From: Anaeramoeba flamelloides
Taxonomy: Eukaryota; Metamonada; Anaeramoebidae
Reading direction: 5' to 3'
Assembly (NCBI GenBank): GCA_027625915.1
Contig: JANTQA010000032.1
Coordinates: forward strand, 8,928,001-8,992,000
DNA length: 64,000 bases
Shown here: one piece after another, positions 11,101 to 26,393 of the stretch
How the letters are laid out: every line of letters starts with the position of its first letter
How positions within the stretch are numbered: the first letter of the stretch is position 1
The notes under the pieces: model-generated
What the model was told of the DNA's origin: nothing
What the model saw: the letters and a program-made list of their open reading frames with translations, nothing else
Database searches by the model: none
Position numbers and translations under genes: made by a program

Positions 11101-13575
11101 AAAGTCTCAAGGCTTTGTAAAAGTCAAGAGATTTTTTTAAGGTGATCTCAAAAAAATAATTTTTCATTTTTTCACGATAATATGAATATCGCGATAATGT
11201 TGAATATCGCGATAAAGTTGGAATAATCACGATTTTTAATATTATCGCGATTTTATTGTTAATATCATGATAATATATGTTATCATCAAAACCTCTATTG
11301 ATTGAATTGGATCACTTTTGATTGGTTTTATTATGTCAATAATAAAGGTTTTTAGCATATTTCTATATTTTAAAAACACTACAAATAATAAAATTAACAA
11401 AATTGCAATTGTTTACTTTTTTACAAAGTATTAAAATTTCTTAGTTTAATATGACATAATCTACAAGGGCGGTATATTTTTTAAATGGGGAAAATATAAA
11501 CATTTATCATTAAACTTGATTATTGTTTACTTTTGAAAACAAGACAAATCAAGTGATGAATTGTTGTGTTTACCCATTTTTTAAATGATCAATCAATTTT
11601 TCTAAAAATCTTCCTTAAATAATTCAGTAATGTTTTTTATTATTATTATTATTGAAGAAGTATAAATTACACTCTAAATGTCCTTTGGATTAAATTCACA
11701 CAAAGGTAATTTAAGCTTAAAATCATAGATTTCACAATTGTTCAAGGGAAAGACACACCCAAATTTTTTTTTTATGTTTAAAAAGCAAAAGTAATAATTT
11801 GAAAAGAAAAAAAGGAAAAAAGAAAAAAAAGAAAAAAAAGAAAAAAGGAAAAGAAATTTAAAAAGGGTTTATAAGAAGTAATTGGTAAAAAATGAAAAAA
11901 AAAACAATTCTATCTTTAATTAAGAGCATCCAAAAATCACAGCCCTGATACTTTTGGTTTAATTTAATTTGTTAGGTAATCATGAATGTTCATTTGGGGA
12001 GGGTATTTGTTTAATTGTTGCGATTTCTTTTTTTTGTTCTTTTTTTTCTTTAACCCTTGATATTTTTTGCCTTTGCTTTTTTTTTTTTTTTTTTTTCCTA
12101 CAAATAACTCATACTGCAATGTTTAAGTGTCTTCAGTATTAGCAAGTAACCACTTGGTCTTTTTACTTTGTGACTCTTCTTCCTAATATAAAGAAGATTC
12201 AGTCAGAGGAAAAAAAATAAACACATATTCATATTTCTAAAATAAAAATATTTTAGAATTACATAAAATTTTTAAGGAAATAAAGACCTTTTTAAAAAAA
12301 AAAAAAAAAAATACAAACCCACAAGTAAAAACAAAAAATCAAAAAAGAATTACTTTTATTTTGAAAAAAAAAAACTAAATGTATAATCATTAATCTCAAT
12401 CTTAAATTATTATTTTCACATTATTACAACTTCTTTTTTTTTTACTGGAAATTCATTTTTTATAGAATTTTTTTTTAGATACTTTTGATATACTTAAAGA
12501 ATTCAAAACAGGTTTACCGTTACAAAACCAAACATTATTAAAAATATGGAAAGAAGAAAATCAAATATATGAAAATTTAAAAAAGCCCACATTATCGTTT
12601 AATACTCAGCAATTAGGAACACGGTATAATAAATTCAAAAACCAAAAAAAACAAACAAATCAAAAAACCGATCAAAAAATTCAAGAAAATAAAACAAATC
12701 AAATTGATCAAACAAACCAAACAAACCAAACAACTCAAACAAAACAAACAACTCAAACAAAACAAAACAGTGAAGATATTGATTTCCATGAAATTATTCA
12801 AAACAACAGTGAAAAAAATAAATCCTTAATAAATTCGAGAAGTATATCTCGCGATGATAATAGTTTTTCGAGTGAAATTACTTTTGATCGAACTTCCATG
12901 GATTCGATGGATTTTTCGATTTCTGATAATAAATTTTTTCGAAGTTCTATGAGCAATAGCCAAGGTAATATCTTTGATAATTCGAGTCAAATTGGCGAAA
13001 GGTTTTATAATTTAGATAAAAACAATTTTACCGAAGAACATAATAATCCAAAAGATCAAAATGGATTTATCATTCAAGATAAAAGAATTTATCATCAAGA
13101 TCCATTGCCATTACTAAACCCAAACGAGAAATTGATTCATGAATTCTTAATTACAAACGAAGAGAGAAAAATCCAATCCAAAACAATTTTATCCGATTTG
13201 GAAGATGATTTGCAAAATTATAAAGCAATTGATAATAATATCAAGGCCTTTAAATCTTCACAAAACCCCGTAATCCAATTGGAAACAATCATTGACGATT
13301 TATGTTTAGAAATTTCCTTTCTGACAAATGAGTTTATGGAATATAGAAATAAAATCTCAATATTCAAAGAGTTGATTAATAAAAAAACAGGAAGAAACAC
13401 ACCGCCAAAACAGCTTATAAACAAACTACACATACCATTGAATTCTCTTGCTGCATTAACAAATACTAGCACAAAAAAAAAACACCACAATACTCAGAAT
13501 ATAAAAAAAAGTCCTTCTTGGAAAAAAAATAAATTTCTAAAAATTAGATCAATTTCGCGAAATCTAGATCATTAA
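2183..13575 (+). CDS. PH and RhoGAP-like domain protein, five exons, 5' incomplete
   Basis: Likely a membrane-linked Rho-family GTPase regulator. Exons are 2183-2759, 2993-3619, 6157-6425, 9697-9754 and 12479-13575. Junctions are GT-AG and in phase (1, 1, 0, 1), giving 875 residues and a TAA stop. Exon 1 opens with strands 3-7 and the terminal Trp helix (GAQWIKNFQKTL) of a PH domain, then an Asn-Thr repeat. Exon 2 starts with a second PH-like stretch. Exons 2 and 3 together fit a RhoGAP fold: LLPDPVF stands for the LPEPL motif and NKSIT for NKMT. The arginine-finger segment GIFR reads QIDA, so GAP activity is doubtful. The last exon is Gln/Asn/Thr-rich, then probably coiled coil. The exon joins are firm; the RhoGAP label is a family-pattern judgement, and a PH protein with another helical domain is the alternative. 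The N-terminus is missing. Confidence 0.72.
2464..2556 (+). repeat. ACAAAY minisatellite coding for Asn-Thr repeats
   Basis: Hexamers of the form ACAAAC/ACAAAT run in tandem within the first known exon of the RhoGAP-like gene and encode alternating Asn-Thr with two Lys-Thr interruptions. The reading frame is kept, so this is a low-complexity linker just after the PH domain. Confidence 0.9.
3990..4640. repeat. Dispersed repeat K with palindromic units
   Basis: A second copy in the same orientation starts near 48690, sharing for example TGTATTTATTGTTGTT and a GGTAAAAAATT block. From about 4345 the copy contains hairpin-forming units in which GAATTCAAAAGAAT and AGTAAAATC face their reverse complements, separated by AACGAAAAGTG-type spacers. 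No coding sequence. Type unknown; a degraded foldback DNA transposon is my best guess. Confidence 0.55.
5003..5393. repeat. Dispersed repeat H, plus-oriented copy
   Basis: It matches the reverse complement of about 41985-42375 in COG7 intron 4. Shared landmarks in order are AAGGAAGTA, GGGTGCCAC/GAGTGCCAC, AAACAAATMTTTTCTTTT and AAATTTGTTGAAA. No long open frame and no clear terminal repeat, so the class is unknown. Confidence 0.6.
6545..7300. repeat. Foldback element with arms of about 100-220 bp
   Basis: The segment at about 6660-6770 reads as the reverse complement of about 7070-7176, sharing TCAAATACTTCTAATGAC and AATTTAGTCACYTCAAAATT. Weaker pairing continues outward to about 6545 and 7300. 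The structure suggests a MITE or foldback transposon. It lies in the 3.3-kb intron 6426-9696. A chance open frame at 6521-6742 falls in the left arm and is not called a gene. Confidence 0.6.
7320..7790 (-). mobile_element. Decayed LINE 3' fragment (end of reverse-transcriptase ORF)
   Basis: Read on the minus strand, the conceptual peptides include CNGLNRYIYR, then CCNKKIDSINHFIWEL and a Lys-rich tail. This is the order found at the C-terminus of LINE ORF2 proteins (a short Cys/His motif with HFxWEC) and in the LINE at 37866-38913 (NCLNRYYY, then FCPLC and IDHFLWVF). The frame is broken by several stops. No poly-A tail or target duplication was found, so it is an old fragment. Confidence 0.55.
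8225..9341. mobile_element. TTAA-flanked 1.1-kb DNA element (family A), copy 1
   Basis: A non-coding element flanked by TTAA at 8221-8224 and 9342-9345. Its ends are imperfect inverted repeats (GAGAGTAGTA on the left; GGGATCAGTA read inward from the right). A second copy lies reversed at 40211-41321 with roughly 80 percent identity by eye. TTAA duplication is characteristic of piggyBac-type transposons; TA-targeting with adjacent T and A is possible. It sits in the intron 6426-9696. Confidence 0.6.
10088..11295. mobile_element. TA-flanked DNA element with TCGCGAT arrays
   Basis: Both ends carry the perfect 19-base terminal inverted repeat GAGGTTTTGATGATAACAT, flanked by TA at 10086-10087 and 11296-11297. 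Next to each terminus lies a cluster of TCGCGAT motifs (six at about 10131-10250, three at about 11185-11250) plus ATCACGAT/TTCACGAT variants, which stand out in DNA this AT-rich. The interior has no transposase-like frame, so it looks like a non-autonomous DNA transposon. The repeats are candidate transposase-binding sites by analogy with subterminal repeats of other families. It lies in the intron 9755-12478. Confidence 0.7.
11636..12212 (-). mobile_element. SINE-like retroelement with LINE-type 3' end, copy 1
   Basis: Read on the minus strand it starts near CTGAATCTTCTTTATATT and ends in TTAGAGTGTAATTTATACTTCTTC followed by an (AAT)n tail. A copy at 44129-44683 has the same two ends, so the length is defined rather than random truncation. 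The last ~95 bases resemble the 3' end of the LINE at 37866-38913. It sits in the intron just before the last exon of the RhoGAP-like gene. Confidence 0.6.
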
Positions 13576-13984
13576 CATTTTTTTCTAAAATTTAAATTCA
13601 AAAATATTTTTGCAATTTTTAATACAAAATATTTAAGGAGCTAGTTTTTAAATTCAATTATCAAAATGTTACAATATCGTGTATGATATTATTATTTATC
13701 AATTATTTCTTTTATAATACACATTTTTAATTTAAGAACAAATAAATTAAACCCATAAAAGAATATTTTTTTTACATGTAAATATTGTTTTTCTATTTTT
13801 TGAAAACACAAGTTATTAAATTGTATTTAGTTTTTGTTTTATTTAATATCAATGATTCTTTAGTTTCTTAATTTTAAGATATCAAGTTTAATATAAACTC
13901 TGATCCAGTTAAAGCAATTAATGCTATTTTTTTAATTTAAAATATCATTAATTTTTATTCGTATTGGGAATTTAAAAATAAAAA

Positions 13985-15030
13985 CCATTTTAAAAATTGT
14001 GACTCACCTGAAATAATAAATTGATCAAAAAATGTATATCTTAAAGATTTCAAGAACAACAAATAATTAAATATGATTTGTAATTCACTTTTAAATCATT
14101 ACAAATTTATAAAAACCTGATATTTTATAAATTACAAAAAAAATGAAACCAAAAACTAAAAAAACGTGAGTCATAATTTTTGAAATGGGCTTTACAGATT
14201 TTTTATTACTAGACTTGATCTGAAAAAAAGTTAACAACAAGATTTTTACTAATCATTAAATTCATTTTAAAAGAAAAAACATAGTCTCAATTTTTATGAG
14301 TGATTATTTGTCTTTTCAAAGATCAATATTATTTTTTCCACTTGGTACTTTGTAAAAAAAAAAAAAAAAAAGAAAAACAAAAATTTGAAAAAAAAATTTT
14401 TTTTTTTTATTTTGAAGGGAGGAAATCAATTTCCTCCTACAGCTGTTAGGTTTTTTTTAATTTAAAAAATAAATCGAAAATTTATTTAATTGTCAGTTAA
14501 TATCTTGTCTGAAAAAAAGCCGCCGTTAGGTTTTCTAGAATTTAAACGAATTCAGTAAAATATTTGATTTTTCCCCAGTCTTTTAAATTTTGGAAAAGCT
14601 AGGTACTTGACAGTACTTGACGACACAACCCTAATTTTTAAATTTTTTTTTAGAAATTTTAACAGAGAATCATAATTTTCTTTATCATTAACCAATGATA
14701 AGATGAATAATGAATCTTTATTTTGAATAATATCAAAGATATTATTCTTATTATTTTTGTTTATTTGTATGATTTCTTGTATTCAGATTTTTCATTTTTT
14801 TTCATAGAACGGACAATTCCAAAAAAAATAGTCGATATCTTCAATGATTTCTAAGTTATGCTATTATTAACACATATTACATGATTTTGTTAAAAATTTG
14901 AAAAATTATAAAAAATGATTCAGATCCAAAAATTTGAAAATATTTTTTTTGATAAGAATACATGATAAACCATTAAAAAACTTCCATTAACATTATAAAG
15001 AGAGTCAAAATTTTTGAAAAATAGTTTAGA
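13985..15030. mobile_element. Dispersed element G, longest copy
   Basis: It begins near TGTGACTCACCTGAAATAAT and ends near CATTATAAAGAGAGTCAAAA, so the ends are inverted repeats around the core GTGAGTCA/TGACTCAC followed by TTTTTGAAA. Other copies lie at 34195-34935 and 63015-63640, with fragments at 27085-27368, 53855-53915 and, reversed, 62645-62880. No coding frame. A palindromic unit like those of repeat K (about 14440-14625) interrupts this copy, which explains its extra length. Confidence 0.6.
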
Positions 15031-16496
15031 TAAACGAATAAGTGAATACACACCTGAGTAGCTAAATTAAAGAAATAATCTGAAATTTTAAAAGATTTTA
15101 TATTCATTTCTTTGGTTATAAAAAAAATTATTGGTAACATTGAAAAAAAAAAGAGATGTTCATTTTGATCTTTTTTTAATTAGCAAAGAAATTCCCAATA
15201 GGCAAGTTTTATATTTTTTTATTTTTTTATATCCTTTTAAAGAAAAAATTTATTAAATATATTTTTTAGAAATAGTAATTAGAACAATAAAAAAAACAAT
15301 ATAAAATCTTTTAAGTTCATTTCACCTTTCTTTATTTTTTTAAACATGGGTTTTTAAATGAGAAGGTGTCAAATTAATACATGATATTTGAGCAAATATT
15401 ATTTCTCTTTGAATTGATATTTGGTCCAAGAATCTCATTATAAAAAAAAAATAATGAAAAGGGTTATTTTTTTTATTATTATTATTATTTAAAGAAAATG
15501 AAATGTAAAATTGTTACAATTCTAAATTTTTGTTCACTTCTACATGAATAAATTGGTTTTAAATGTTCTATTATGTCAAATACTTGATTAAAAATTATCA
15601 TATTTTTTTTTTCAAAAGTTTATATTATTAAAAAATGTGATTTAAAATTATATGAATTTCTTTTTCTTTTTTTCCCATTTTGTTGTGACATAGAATTTTC
15701 AATTATTGGGAATTATCTTTTGACAACAATTAGACTCTTTTTTTGAATCGAAAAATAATAAAATAAAATAAAAAAGTACCTAATATATTAAAGTGTATAA
15801 TTACAAGATTATAAGCTCTAAAAAATTCAAAAAATATTAATTTTTATCTTTTTTTGTTGTAGTAATGAAACTAAAATCGAAAATAGTTCATCCAGATAAT
15901 ATTTTCAAAGAATCAAAATATCACAATTTCTTTTGAATTAATAAAAAAATTGGATTTTAATTAGAAATTCAAATCATTTTTTAATCATTTTGGTGTTTTT
16001 TTTTTTCATTTTATTTGTTCAATTAAAGAAAATTTTTCTTTTGATCAAGAATTTTTTTGAACAGTTGATATATGATTAAAGTTGAGTTGCTCCAAAATAG
16101 ATAAAATCAATAAAAAATACTTGATGGTATCTAATATTTGATTGATCGTTAATTGTTAATAGAATTTATATGAATATTAATCGTGTTATTTTAGCGAGTT
16201 CAAAAAAATATTAGCTTGGTAATTCTCGATAGGTTTTTTTATATATCGCCTAGAGAGAATTATAATCAGATTTTTTTTTTTTTTTTTTGAGAAAATAACA
16301 AAACTTATAGTTATTATTTGAAACATTCTTTTAATACTTATAATTAAAATAAAATAAAAAACAAACAAAAAAACAAAAAATATATTTATAATTTTATTGA
16401 ATAAAATAAATAATAAAAAATGGGAAAAATTCTATCAATTTTTTTTAATAATTTTGATAAAATTTTTACTCATAAAGAATTTACCAAAATAGTTAT

Positions 16497-16687
16497 ATTC
16501 AGTTCCACTACAAAGACACAAAAAATGAACTAAATTTAAGACACAGAAAAATCTCAAATTAAGACACAAAATTCAAATTCTAATAAAATAATTTGAGTCA
16601 AAAACAATTCAAAAAATATGCCGTAATATGAGATTTTTTTGCCTTAAATATGGTACAATGTTTGCATCTTGAAAGTGGAACTGACTG
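16497..16687. mobile_element. Foldback MITE, CAGTCAGT family, copy 1
   Basis: The right end reads GTGGAACTGACTG and is followed by TA; the left end starts TTCAGTTCCACT with the first bases lost. Inside, AATCTCAAATTAAGACAC faces a partly eroded reverse complement. The other two copies (45204-45401, 50468-50667) are better preserved. CAGT termini with TA flanks point to a Tc1/mariner-type transposase in trans. Confidence 0.75.
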
Positions 16688-17767
16688 TATTGAATTACCA
16701 AAATCATACAAATTGATCAATTTGATCTAGAAATTTACCACTAAAATTATTGTTTAGTATTTTTGTTTGTTAAAAACATTCAAATTGGATGAGACAGATG
16801 ATGAAAAGATACTTTAAATTTTCACTTTTTTTGAAAATTATTATAAGTTGTCATACTTTATATACATAAAATTTACTAATTTGATTGATCCCACACCCCA
16901 TCTAATTTCAATAATTAGAAGCTCTCACCATCATCCGAAAAAGTAATATTAGAATACCAAAAAATAACGATTCACAATTTGAAAATAGCCAAAATTGAAA
17001 GGGTGCGTAAGTATCAAGAAGTTATTCTAAAGTATAAGCTAATTAAATCATCGTTGTAGATATGTTATTTTTTTATCATTTTTTTAGCATAGTCCAGAAG
17101 AAAATGATAATTAATTTATTTATTCATTGCTGAGTCCTTTTAAAAATATAAATTATTTTTTTCTCTTCTCTCGTTTTTTTTTATTTTCCTTTTTTTTGTT
17201 CTAACATATCTCCAAAATTTAAATAAAAAGTAATTGAGTTTCAATTTAGTCTAATGGCTGTTTCTGTTAGATGCACTTTTGGTTCGAAAACGTAATTTTA
17301 GTTACTTTACAATTTTCTTCACCAAAGATAAATTGTTATTCAGGCATTTAACTCTTAACAATAAATCATCCCCTATATTGTTTTTAACACACTATTAATT
17401 TATCCGTATTGATAATTATTTATTTTTTATTTTGATGGTATTGTAAGTTATTAAGAATGGTGAGTATTTCTATTGGTGAATGGTTCGTATTTAATATTTC
17501 CTCAGAAGTTGATTAAGATTTTTTTAATAAATTGGATTTTTATTTGGTAAATATTTTGAATTAGAGTATATTTATAAGTTTATTTAATTTATTCAACTTT
17601 TTCAAAAAAAAATAAAGAAAAGTATTATGGTAAAAGTTCGAAATGGTGAAGATATTTTTTTAAACAAACAAAGGTATTTATATGTTTTAAATGCTATTTG
17701 AAAATTTGTTATGATTAAAAAAGTTAAGAAAATGTTTTTTTCAATCAAAAATAAAAACAATAAATAA

Positions 17768-18225
17768 CTGTTGAGAGAAAAATGTTGGACCGAGAAAAAT
17801 GGTTGGACAGCATTTTTAATTGGGAACCTTAGTAAAATTTAAAATCAAATACTATTGATAACTAGGTGACTTTTATATAAATACTGGTTTTAATGTGTTA
17901 TAAGTTCATTAATCTGTGGTGTGTGTAGAATACTCATTTGAATAGTAGATAACCAAAGTAGATCTTGCTATTTTAACACAAATCTAAGTTGTAGTAAAGT
18001 TTACTATTAATTCTGAAAATGGTAATGCATAAACTTGCTTTAGATTATAAGAGATTGGGTTTTGAAAAAGTAGAATTACATTAATTGTTATTCTAACAAG
18101 TAGATTATGGATATTTTCTTTAGTTATTTCACAAACAATTGAAATTAAAAATCATTTTCAGTAATGTTCCCAATTAAAATTTCTGTCCAACTATTTTTCT
18201 CTGTCCAACATCTTTCTCTCAATAG
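17768..18225. mobile_element. TAA-flanked 458-bp element with ~60-bp inverted ends
   Basis: The left end CTGTTGAGAGAAAAATGTTG and the inverted right end CTATTGAGAGAAAGATGTTG match, and the similarity runs inward about 60 bases to AATTGGGAAC. TAA is present on both sides (17765-17767 and 18226-18228). A 3-bp TWA duplication is typical of PIF/Harbinger elements; Tc1/mariner with TA cannot be excluded. Non-coding, so a MITE. Confidence 0.68.
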
Positions 18226-20101
18226 TAACAATTTTCGCACCTAAAAATATCAGATAAAATCGAGGTTACTAATTTTAATATCCATTTTTGTTATACAATA
18301 CCAAAAAAAAAAAAAAAAAAATTGAATTATTAGCAATTCAAAATTCAAATGTTACATCCGCCATTTATTATGAAATTTAGTTTATTTTAAAACACAAATC
18401 TATAAATGACAGTTTATAATTTTGTATATTTAAAAACTTTTTTCAAGATTGAGTATAAAAAAATCTATAATAAAAGAATTTTACTCCATTTTCTTGGAAA
18501 TAGTTTATGGTTTCAATATGTATATTACTTTTTAGAAACGAAAAAGAAAACTTAATATTTCTTTTTATAAAATCAAAAATGTAATTGTTTTTTATAGATA
18601 TTTTTATTTGTACTTATTCTCAATTCTTGATAAAAATATTCAAAAAAATAAGATATTAAATTTAAAAAAAATGAATCTAACATTATCCATAAAACTTTGT
18701 ATTATTGGGTTCGTTGTTAATCTTATTTCTTGTTTTTTATTTTTTAGATATAAATGGGATTTATTATTGTTGGTTTGGAAATTGATATTAGTCTCGTGTT
18801 AAATAATTTTTCATTAGAGGAAACAAAATAACTTTTTCACATAATTCATTGTAAATTATTATATTTATAAATTCATTGAGAAATACCACCACAATCATAA
18901 AAAATTAATTTTTGGAAAAAAAAAAAAAAACATCATTATTTTGAAATCTTTTGAATTAAACTTTAAAATTTGGTTGAATATTTATAACAGAAGAATTTTG
19001 CTCCAATCCCTTATTTATAGATTTTTAAATATTTTGGTGTTTGGTTTGAACAAAAAGAATTCAAAAACAATTTTAGTATTACAGTGTTATGCAATGGAAC
19101 TTATTATCTTTTTATTTAATGTTAAATTTTTAGATTTTTTTCTTTTCTCTTATTGAAAAAAAAAAAAAAAAAGATAAAAGTTTGAATAGTAAAGTTATTC
19201 TTCAAAATTAGGTAGAACCCTTTTTTAATAAAAAAAAATAAATATATACTGTTCATAAGGACTTTTCCTGGACTATAATATTATTTTTTTTTTTAGTAAA
19301 ATAACCCCTTTCAAATTTCAACAAAAAAAATCCTTTAACTTCATTGATTGTTTTTCAACATTTCAAAACTCAACTTTTATTGGTAAAAATCTCAAATTAA
19401 ATAAGATTTTTATTATTATTGCTTACCCGATTGTAATAAAAAAAAACAAAGATCACAAAAAAATATTGTTTGGATAAAGGTTAAATAAAGAAAATTTCTT
19501 TGTAAAAAAATAATATTGTTTTAAAAATGAAACAATAAAAACATTCAGTTACATAAATTCTTTTCTTTCTATCTGGTTTTGATATATATCTTATGACAAT
19601 CTATTTTATCTTTTTAATAAAATATTTTTTTTTTAAAGACTTTTTTCCTAAATCTGGTAAAATTAAAGATTTCCCTTAAAAATGTGACTTGGCTTCAATT
19701 TCAAAAAAATTAATTTCAAAGATTTTAGATCATATTGATTGGTTAATAAATGAATTTTATTATTTCTCTTTAATCCATATTTTTTTTATAAAAAAAAAAA
19801 TAAATAAAAGACAGTTGAAAGTATTCAACTAACTTTAGTGGGTGTTCTAGATCAACAATTCACAATATAAACAATAGTTAAAATTGTAATATATCTAAAA
19901 GTATAAACAAAAAAATTAAAAATTAACAGAATTTTTCAAGATCTTTTCAATCAAGAGTTTTTGTTTTTGTTTGCAAAAAAAACAAATTAAGTGATGGAAT
20001 AGAAGTGAAAGATAAAAGTTTATCAAAAAAGATTTGTTGTGATCACTTTCATTTTTTTTCTCAAAACAACCTTATTAAAACAAAAAAAAATCTTTTGTAA
20101 A

Positions 20102-21661
20102 ATGACGAAGAAAGCAGAAAATTTTTTTCAATCAATACAAACTAAGAAGAGCTACAACTCTCAAAACCTCATTGAATTTAAAAAACTTTATAAAAAAAAT
20201 GTGAAGGAAACACAAAACGCATTAAGGGATTTGATTATATCAATAAATATCCTACTCTCTGAAGATCCAAAAATTTTACGATCAAAGAATATTTCGACTT
20301 TACTCTCATTTTTTCAACAAATCTCAAGAGACGATTGGACCCCAAACCAATCATTAAAGCTTTTGTTCTTCAAGACATTAGAAAACCAAACCATTCGCCA
20401 AGAATTCCATCCACAAGAAAGATCGGCTGCTTTATCTCTTTTAACACAGTTTTATCGAAGAAAGGGTATCAACTTGGCAAAAAAATTACTAGAATCCGAT
20501 CCTTGTATTGTAATTCGAGTTAAATCACAAGAACTAATATTTAGTCACATAAGTCTTTTAGAGAAAATGATTTTAAGGGAGACTAAAAAAGAAGAAGAAA
20601 AAAATGAAAAAAGAAAAAGAACAGAAAGAGAAACTGGAAATCGATCCAAACATTATCAAGGTGTTCAAAAAGAAAAAAAAAAAGAAAAAGGATTAATTAA
20701 GAGGAATAACATAAACAAAAATAATAATACTCAAATAATTAAAAAGAAAACAACTCTCAATATTGAATCAGAAGAAATAAAAATTCCAAGTTTAATTGAA
20801 AAGGATGGTTTAATTCTAATGGAAACAGATAAATCCCACACCGACAAGGGGGGAAATGAAGCAAAAGAATGTGACGAAAAGATGGATCAAAAGAAGTTGA
20901 AGATGATGAAAAGAGTGGGTGAAATTGAAAAGGGTGCACAAGATCAAAAGAAAAAAGAAGATAGTGAAATAGAAATCCATAAAGAAAAAAGTACTCCGCT
21001 GAGTTTGAAAAACAACAGTAATGAAAATGATTCAAATTCGTCCACAGTTCTTTATGATAATATTAGAATTGAGAGGTCTCTTTTCATAAACAAAGCACTC
21101 CTTTCAAGAAAAAAATTAATCAATTATTTAACTCAAAACCTTAATTTGGATCCGTTAGCTGTTGTCAGAAGGGAAATAATTGGAAAATTTCAAAAATATT
21201 TGAAATCAAGATCAAAAAAATCCCATTATTCAGAGTTTTTTGAAAGTTTCTGTGAAGAGTTTGCACCCACACTGCTTCTAAAAACAAGAGACAGGGACAA
21301 AAGAGTTCGTATCTGTGCATTCTTGATCTTGAAAAGATTATTACGAAAAAAGAAACGACTTTTTTATAGATTGTATCCTGAGGAACAACTTGCCCCTGTT
21401 TTGATCTTTGCTTTCCTTTCAAACAACAGTGTATTGAAATCTATTGCAGAAAAGATTCTTCAAAAGCTTTTAAAGCCTAAAAAAGACCAACTAAATATCC
21501 CTTTAGGATTCCACGTCTGTAAAATTCTATCTCGGCTCAATTTTGTTGATAATTATGAACCCTTTAGAGAAATTCTAAAAAAGAATGTGAAACGGTATTT
21601 TCACACCCCAAATTTTAGTGAGGGTGAATCTGATGTATCACTTATCCCTGAAGAAATATAA
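20102..21661 (+). CDS. HEAT/ARM-like helical-repeat protein, function unknown
   Basis: A single-exon frame of 519 residues from the first in-frame ATG to TAA. The frame stays open upstream to 20039, but without another ATG. Two helical parts flank a charged linker. The N-terminal part (about residues 1-170) has repeated amphipathic helices such as LSLLTQFYRR and AKKLLESDPCIVIRVK. The linker (about 170-330) is Lys/Glu-rich and probably disordered. The C-terminal part (about 330-500) again has paired helices with Asp-Arg-Asp-Lys-Arg-Val-Arg turns, as in HEAT repeats. I recognise no named family. A scaffold or adaptor role would fit such a protein, but this is inference. The antisense open frames over it are shadows. 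Confidence 0.72.
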   Translation: MTKKAENFFQSIQTKKSYNSQNLIEFKKLYKKNVKETQNALRDLIISINILLSEDPKILRSKNISTLLSFFQQISRDDWTPNQSLKLLFFKTLENQTIRQEFHPQERSAALSLLTQFYRRKGINLAKKLLESDPCIVIRVKSQELIFSHISLLEKMILRETKKEEEKNEKRKRTERETGNRSKHYQGVQKEKKKEKGLIKRNNINKNNNTQIIKKKTTLNIESEEIKIPSLIEKDGLILMETDKSHTDKGGNEAKECDEKMDQKKLKMMKRVGEIEKGAQDQKKKEDSEIEIHKEKSTPLSLKNNSNENDSNSSTVLYDNIRIERSLFINKALLSRKKLINYLTQNLNLDPLAVVRREIIGKFQKYLKSRSKKSHYSEFFESFCEEFAPTLLLKTRDRDKRVRICAFLILKRLLRKKKRLFYRLYPEEQLAPVLIFAFLSNNSVLKSIAEKILQKLLKPKKDQLNIPLGFHVCKILSRLNFVDNYEPFREILKKNVKRYFHTPNFSEGESDVSLIPEEI

Positions 21662-22737
21662 AAATTCACAAGCAGATTCTTTATCTTCAATCCATTTTCC
21701 ACTTTGCGATCTTCCAAATTATGATACCTATTGACATTAGAAGAAATACAATTCTTGATCATTGTACTCCTGTATTTCTGCGTTTGTTCGTCTACTTATC
21801 AAAATATATATCTGAATTCATATACAATAAGGAAATGTGTGTTACATTATTTTTTTTCTTTTTTTTCAAAACCTTGACCATTTTCAAAATTTGAGGTTTC
21901 TTTGAACATCTGAAAATAAAAAGATTTCACTGTTTGTGTTTTTTGAGTTTCTTTGAAATTGGAATATTTGCTATTTTAATCTGTTACAAAACAAGAGTGT
22001 TCGGTTGACTTCTCAAATCTTCTCACACAAACTTTTGTTTTGTTCCTGAAAAAAAAAACTAATTTCTTTATTTGAAAAAAAAATGGATAACTTCGTTCTT
22101 GTTCTTCTTATCAAATTTCAACAAATAAACCGAAATTTGTAATGTTCTCTGTTTATTTGTTTGATACCCTTTTTGTTGTTTGTGTTCTTATGGATTTCTT
22201 GGGTGAACTAACCCCCCTAAATAAAAGAAATCTTGAATAACTGAAAAGAGGTAATCTGCAAATTGTGTCACCTATGAATTTCCCCAAAAAGTGATTTTGG
22301 AATAAAAATTTCTTTTCTCATTTTGTTAAAATGAAACCAAAAAACAAAATCAACCAAAAAACTGCTTTAGATCATACACCTGAAGTGACCAAAACCTTCA
22401 AACATTTTTATTTTAAAATCCAAACTAATTGTTTCACAAATCTTCTTTCATTGTCTGGACTTTTCAAAAAATGACGAGACACTGTACACAATTTGGTTTG
22501 GGTGATGAAAATTATTCTTGACTAAGTTCAATTTGGCGAAAAACTTAGAAATTATTTCTTTTAATCGAAAAGAAGAAAATAGTTTTTTATTGTTACCAAA
22601 AGAAATTAAAAAACCAAAATAATGCGCGATGCTTAAAAATTCATCAAAAGGCAAACCCAAAGATAAATGATAAAAAATTATTTGTTTCATTTTTTCTTTT
22701 TTTACTTTTTTTTCAACAAAAAATAATACATAATTCT
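21662..22737. other. Intergenic spacer, nothing recognised
   Basis: About 1.1 kb between the helical-repeat gene and the C2/WW gene, less repeat-dense than other spacers. It must hold the 3' end of one transcript and the promoter of the next. A minus-strand open frame at 22448-22690 has no recognisable feature. Confidence 0.5.

Positions 22738-26393
<3,656 letters not shown>

Larger units (their letters stand above)
13576..20101. other. Intergenic region, 6.5 kb, repeats only
   Basis: It holds repeat G copy 1 (about 13985-15030, with a nested palindromic unit), foldback MITE copy 1 (16497-16687) and the TAA-flanked element (17768-18225). Two short open frames near 18608-18802 and 18941-19156 lack ATG starts, and I recognise no family in them. 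Nothing is seen in 15030-16490 or 19160-20100 beyond A/T runs. Confidence 0.6.

Noticed and set aside
10327-11145. Open frames inside the TCGCGAT element as a transposase
   Set aside because: They are short, begin with GTG or TTG and show no catalytic or DNA-binding motif.
18608-19156. Small gene or LINE fragment between 18608 and 19156
   Set aside because: Two short hydrophobic frames without proper starts, splice logic or recognisable motifs.
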